Assembly (NCBI GenBank): GCA_904420235.1
Contig: CAJFUS010000075.1
Coordinates: forward strand, 1 to 13,923
Reading direction: 5' to 3'
Length of the DNA: 13,923 nt
Source: Candidatus Neoanaerotignum tabaqchaliae
Lineage (GTDB): Bacteria; Bacillota; Clostridia; Lachnospirales; Anaerotignaceae
Shown: in pieces, positions 11,997 to 13,923 of the stretch
Layout of the letters: every line of letters starts with the position of its first letter
Position numbering within the stretch: the first letter of the stretch is position 1
The notes under the pieces: model-generated
Databases searched by the model: none
Seen by the model: the letters and a program-made list of their open reading frames with translations, nothing else
Told to the model about the DNA's origin: nothing
Program-made: the position numbers and the translations under genes

Positions 11997-13004
11997 TTGA
12001 TAGACACTTTTTCTTTGCTCGCTGTAAGTACCCCGGGGGTTATAATTGGTCCCGTGGCAAACGTTTTGGGCATGATTTATAACGCTCTTTTTAACTTTAT
12101 ATATTCGTTAAGCCCTATGAACGCTTTGGGATTTGCGATTATACTTTTTACAATTATAGTTAAACTGGTATTATCTCCGCTTATTGTTAAGCAGCAAAAA
12201 TCAACTTTGGCTATGCAAAAGCTTCAGCCGGAGATAGCTAAAATAAGAAAGAAATATCAAGGCAAAAAGGATATGGAAAGCCAGCAGAAAATGTCTTTGG
12301 AAATGCAAAAGCTGCAAAAAGACAACAATGTAAGCATGCTTGGTGGCTGTCTTCCACTTTTAATACAGCTTCCAATTCTTTACGCTTTATTTTATATCTT
12401 CCAGCAGGCCTATATTTACGTTGACGTAATAGGCCAAAATTATGACGCCATAACAAACGTTATAATGAATATACCTGTTGACACAAGGCTTTCGGCGCTT
12501 ACCGACATTATAATGGAGCATAAACTTACAATAGATGTGGCTCAGGCGGCGGACATAAAATCTCTTATAGGACAACTTTCAATTCAGGATTGGGAAACAT
12601 TTACGGCAGCCATAGGAAGCTATGCTGAGCAGCTTGCCCCTCTTTTGGCGGTTAAAACCGAAATGGAGTATTTCCTTGGAGTAAGTATGGTAGCAAACCC
12701 AGGATTATCATTTCCTGGAATTATAATACCAATTCTTGCCGGCGCTACAACATTTGTTCAAACATACGCCATAACAAGAAATTCGTCGGCGCAACCTCAA
12801 AACGGCGAGAAAGACCCAACAATGCAGTCTATGAAGGTTATGAACTATATGATGCCGATAATGATGGGTGTTATGTCAATAAATCTTCCTGCTGGACTTG
12901 GTGTATACTGGACTGTAAGCAACCTTATACAAGCCGGACAAACACACTTTATTTCAAGCCTGCTTAAAAAGAAAGATTTAAAAGAAAGCGGTGAGGCCAA
13001 ATGA
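11997..13004 (+). CDS. yidC: Membrane protein insertase YidC (Oxa1/SpoIIIJ family)
   Basis: A 335-residue insertase that places proteins in the cytoplasmic membrane alone or with SecYEG. The first transmembrane core helix is LGFAIILFTIIVKLVLSPL (44-62), followed by a charged cytoplasmic hairpin (63-112, KQQKSTLAMQKLQPEI and a lysine-rich coiled segment). Further helices lie at about 115-138, 239-259 and 282-314. The hydrophilic groove carries Lys56 where Bacillus SpoIIIJ has an essential arginine. No lipobox is present. The region from about 145 to 225 is an extended outer loop. The TTG start is fixed by GAGGGGG at 11982-11988. The last codons overlap jag by ATGA, the usual yidC-jag pairing. 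Confidence 0.97.
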   Translation: MIDTFSLLAVSTPGVIIGPVANVLGMIYNALFNFIYSLSPMNALGFAIILFTIIVKLVLSPLIVKQQKSTLAMQKLQPEIAKIRKKYQGKKDMESQQKMSLEMQKLQKDNNVSMLGGCLPLLIQLPILYALFYIFQQAYIYVDVIGQNYDAITNVIMNIPVDTRLSALTDIIMEHKLTIDVAQAADIKSLIGQLSIQDWETFTAAIGSYAEQLAPLLAVKTEMEYFLGVSMVANPGLSFPGIIIPILAGATTFVQTYAITRNSSAQPQNGEKDPTMQSMKVMNYMMPIMMGVMSINLPAGLGVYWTVSNLIQAGQTHFISSLLKKKDLKESGEAK

Positions 13005-13621
13005 TGCGTGAAATACAACTTTCGGCTAAAACAGTTGAAAAGGCCGTTGAGGAAGCTGTAAAAGAGCTTGGCGTTTCGTCGGCCGACGAGCTGGAAATAG
13101 AAGTAATAGATAAAGGTTCTAAAGGCTTTTTAGGATTTGGCGGAAAAGACGCTGTTATAAAGGCTGTTGTTAAGTTTAATCCTGAGAAAGTAGCTAAAGA
13201 GTTTTTAAGGGAAATGTTTGTTGCTATGGGAATAATAGTTAACATAGAAACAGAGCTTAAGGAAAAACAGCTTAACATAAACCTTTCCGGAAGTGACATG
13301 GGAATACTTATAGGTAAAAGGGGACAGACTCTTGACTCAATACAGTATCTTGTTAACCTTGTTGTAAATAAGGGCAATGCCCCATATTTAAGCATTACAA
13401 TAGATACTGAAAATTACCGTCAAAGAAGAAAGGAAACTCTTGAGGCCCTTGCTCATAACTTAGCTAAAAAGGTTAGGCAAACTGGAAAAAAAGTTGTGCT
13501 TGAGCCTATGAACCCATATGAAAGAAGGATTATACACTCAACCCTTCAAAACAACAGATATGTTACGACATATTCAGAAGGCGAGGAGCCGTTTAGAAAT
13601 GTTGTAATAGCACTTAAGTGA
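13001..13621 (+). CDS. jag: RNA-binding protein Jag/KhpB/EloR
   Basis: A 206-residue protein of three domains. The Jag-N domain (1-52) has the KGFLGFGGK motif at 41-49; a KH-II domain (about 78-150) carries the GKRG loop at 105-108; the R3H domain (about 150-206) has the R-x3-H motif at R175 to H179. Homologues bind RNA with KhpA and control cell elongation and sporulation-related functions. The ATG at 13001 overlaps the yidC stop; a second ATG follows at 13004, so the exact first residue is uncertain by one. GGTGAGG at 12990-12996 is the likely ribosome binding site. The gene closes the operon before a strong terminator. Confidence 0.97.
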   Translation: MMREIQLSAKTVEKAVEEAVKELGVSSADELEIEVIDKGSKGFLGFGGKDAVIKAVVKFNPEKVAKEFLREMFVAMGIIVNIETELKEKQLNINLSGSDMGILIGKRGQTLDSIQYLVNLVVNKGNAPYLSITIDTENYRQRRKETLEALAHNLAKKVRQTGKKVVLEPMNPYERRIIHSTLQNNRYVTTYSEGEEPFRNVVIALK

Positions 13622-13632
13622 AATTAAAAAAT

Positions 13633-13679
13633 AAAAAGCCGTTTTTCAAAAGCTTAAGCTTGAAAATACGGCTTTTTTT
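13633..13679. terminator. Strong intrinsic terminator after jag
   Basis: AAAAAGCCGT (13633-13642) pairs with ACGGCTTTTT (13668-13677), continued after a one-base bulge by TTTTCAA and TTGAAAA, ending in seven T. The apex contains the palindrome AAGCTTAAGCTT. It separates the rpmH-jag operon from mnmE and could act in both directions. Confidence 0.88.
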
Positions 13680-13726
13680 GTGTAATCTTGTTATATGTTT
13701 AAAATGTAATGGAGGTGCCTGTTTAA

Positions 13727-13923
13727 GTGAGGACTTCATATATTGATGATATAATAGCCGCCGTATCAACTGCAGCGGGACCAGGCGGTATAGGAATTGT
13801 TCGCATAAGCGGCGAGGGGAGCGTTGCTCTTGCCGATAAAATATTTAAAAGCGCCTCAGGCGTTAAGTTACGCGACAAAAAGACCCATACAATAACATAC
13901 GGAAATGTTGTTAATAATGAAGG
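13727..13923 (+). CDS. mnmE: tRNA modification GTPase MnmE, 5' part only
   Basis: The first 65 codons of the GTPase that, with MnmG, installs the carboxymethylaminomethyl group on wobble uridine 34 of certain tRNAs. IDDIIAAVSTAAGPGGIGIV (6-25) followed by RISGE is the N-terminal folate-binding domain signature (usually DTIAAIAT-x-x-GxGGIGIVRISG). The GTP-binding domain lies beyond the window edge. The start is a GTG, set by GGAGGTG at 13711-13717 nine bases upstream. It is separated from jag by the terminator, so it needs its own promoter; TTGTGT (13678-13683) with TAAAAT (13700-13705) at 16-base spacing is a weak candidate. Location after jag is the conserved order. Confidence 0.95.
   Translation, partial: MRTSYIDDIIAAVSTAAGPGGIGIVRISGEGSVALADKIFKSASGVKLRDKKTHTITYGNVVNNE

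Noticed and set aside
12033..12042. CCCCGGGGG in yidC as a possible Noc-binding site
   Set aside because: Only the central CCCGGG agrees with the known Noc-binding palindrome; the AT flanks do not match.
1..13923. Search for CRISPR arrays, insertion sequences, tRNA or rRNA genes
   Set aside because: No regularly spaced repeats, transposase motifs, terminal inverted repeats or tRNA-like cloverleaf sequences were recognised by eye.

Overview
This is the replication-origin region of a low-GC, Gram-positive-type chromosome, most likely a member of the Clostridia. The diagnostic set is dnaA-dnaN-yaaA-recF on one strand and rpmH-rnpA-yidD-yidC-jag-mnmE on the other. DnaA-box-rich AT DNA lies both upstream of dnaA and between dnaA and dnaN. 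A Noc-type ParB protein, strong AAGGAGG-type ribosome binding sites, TTG starts on rnpA and yidC, and a YidC without a lipobox also fit a Firmicute. I cannot name a genus from the sequence alone.

Layout from left to right. (1) 1-1137: the N-terminal two thirds of argS on the minus strand, cut by the window edge. (2) 1415-4317: a plus-strand accessory operon with a membrane-anchored alpha/beta-hydrolase-fold protein with an unclear nucleophile, two tandem hotdog-fold thioesterase paralogues with a 4-base overlap, and a ten-helix EamA transporter, closed by a hairpin terminator. (3) 4318-4708: an extremely AT-rich spacer without genes. (4) 4709-5572: noc on the minus strand, divergent from a small Cro/CI-type regulator at 5892-6227. 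(5) 6301-6333: a perfect bidirectional terminator between that regulator and recF. (6) 6332-10420: recF, yaaA, dnaN and dnaA on the minus strand. (7) 10421-10978: the dnaA leader and the upstream oriC box cluster. (8) 10979-13678: a strong promoter, then rpmH, rnpA, yidD, yidC and jag, ending at a strong terminator. (9) From 13727: the first 65 codons of mnmE.

The genes around oriC serve three jobs. DnaA, the clamp DnaN and RecF start and support replication. RpmH, RnpA, MnmE and Jag serve translation and RNA metabolism. YidC and YidD insert membrane proteins. Noc links chromosome position to division-site choice. The origin is bipartite, as in Bacillus subtilis. Six consecutive trinucleotides matching the DnaA-trio pattern sit in the dnaA-dnaN spacer, on the dnaN side of the DnaA boxes, which is the expected geometry for the unwinding element.

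Housekeeping genes on both sides of the origin are co-directional with replication. The hydrolase/thioesterase/EamA operon and the small regulator are the only head-on genes and are the least understood part of the window. I did not find a clearly new multi-gene defence or mobile system. The best leads are the dnaA leader with two perfect dyads, the DnaA-trio element, the altered CTP-binding motif of Noc, and the accessory operon. No CRISPR array, insertion sequence, tRNA or rRNA was seen.
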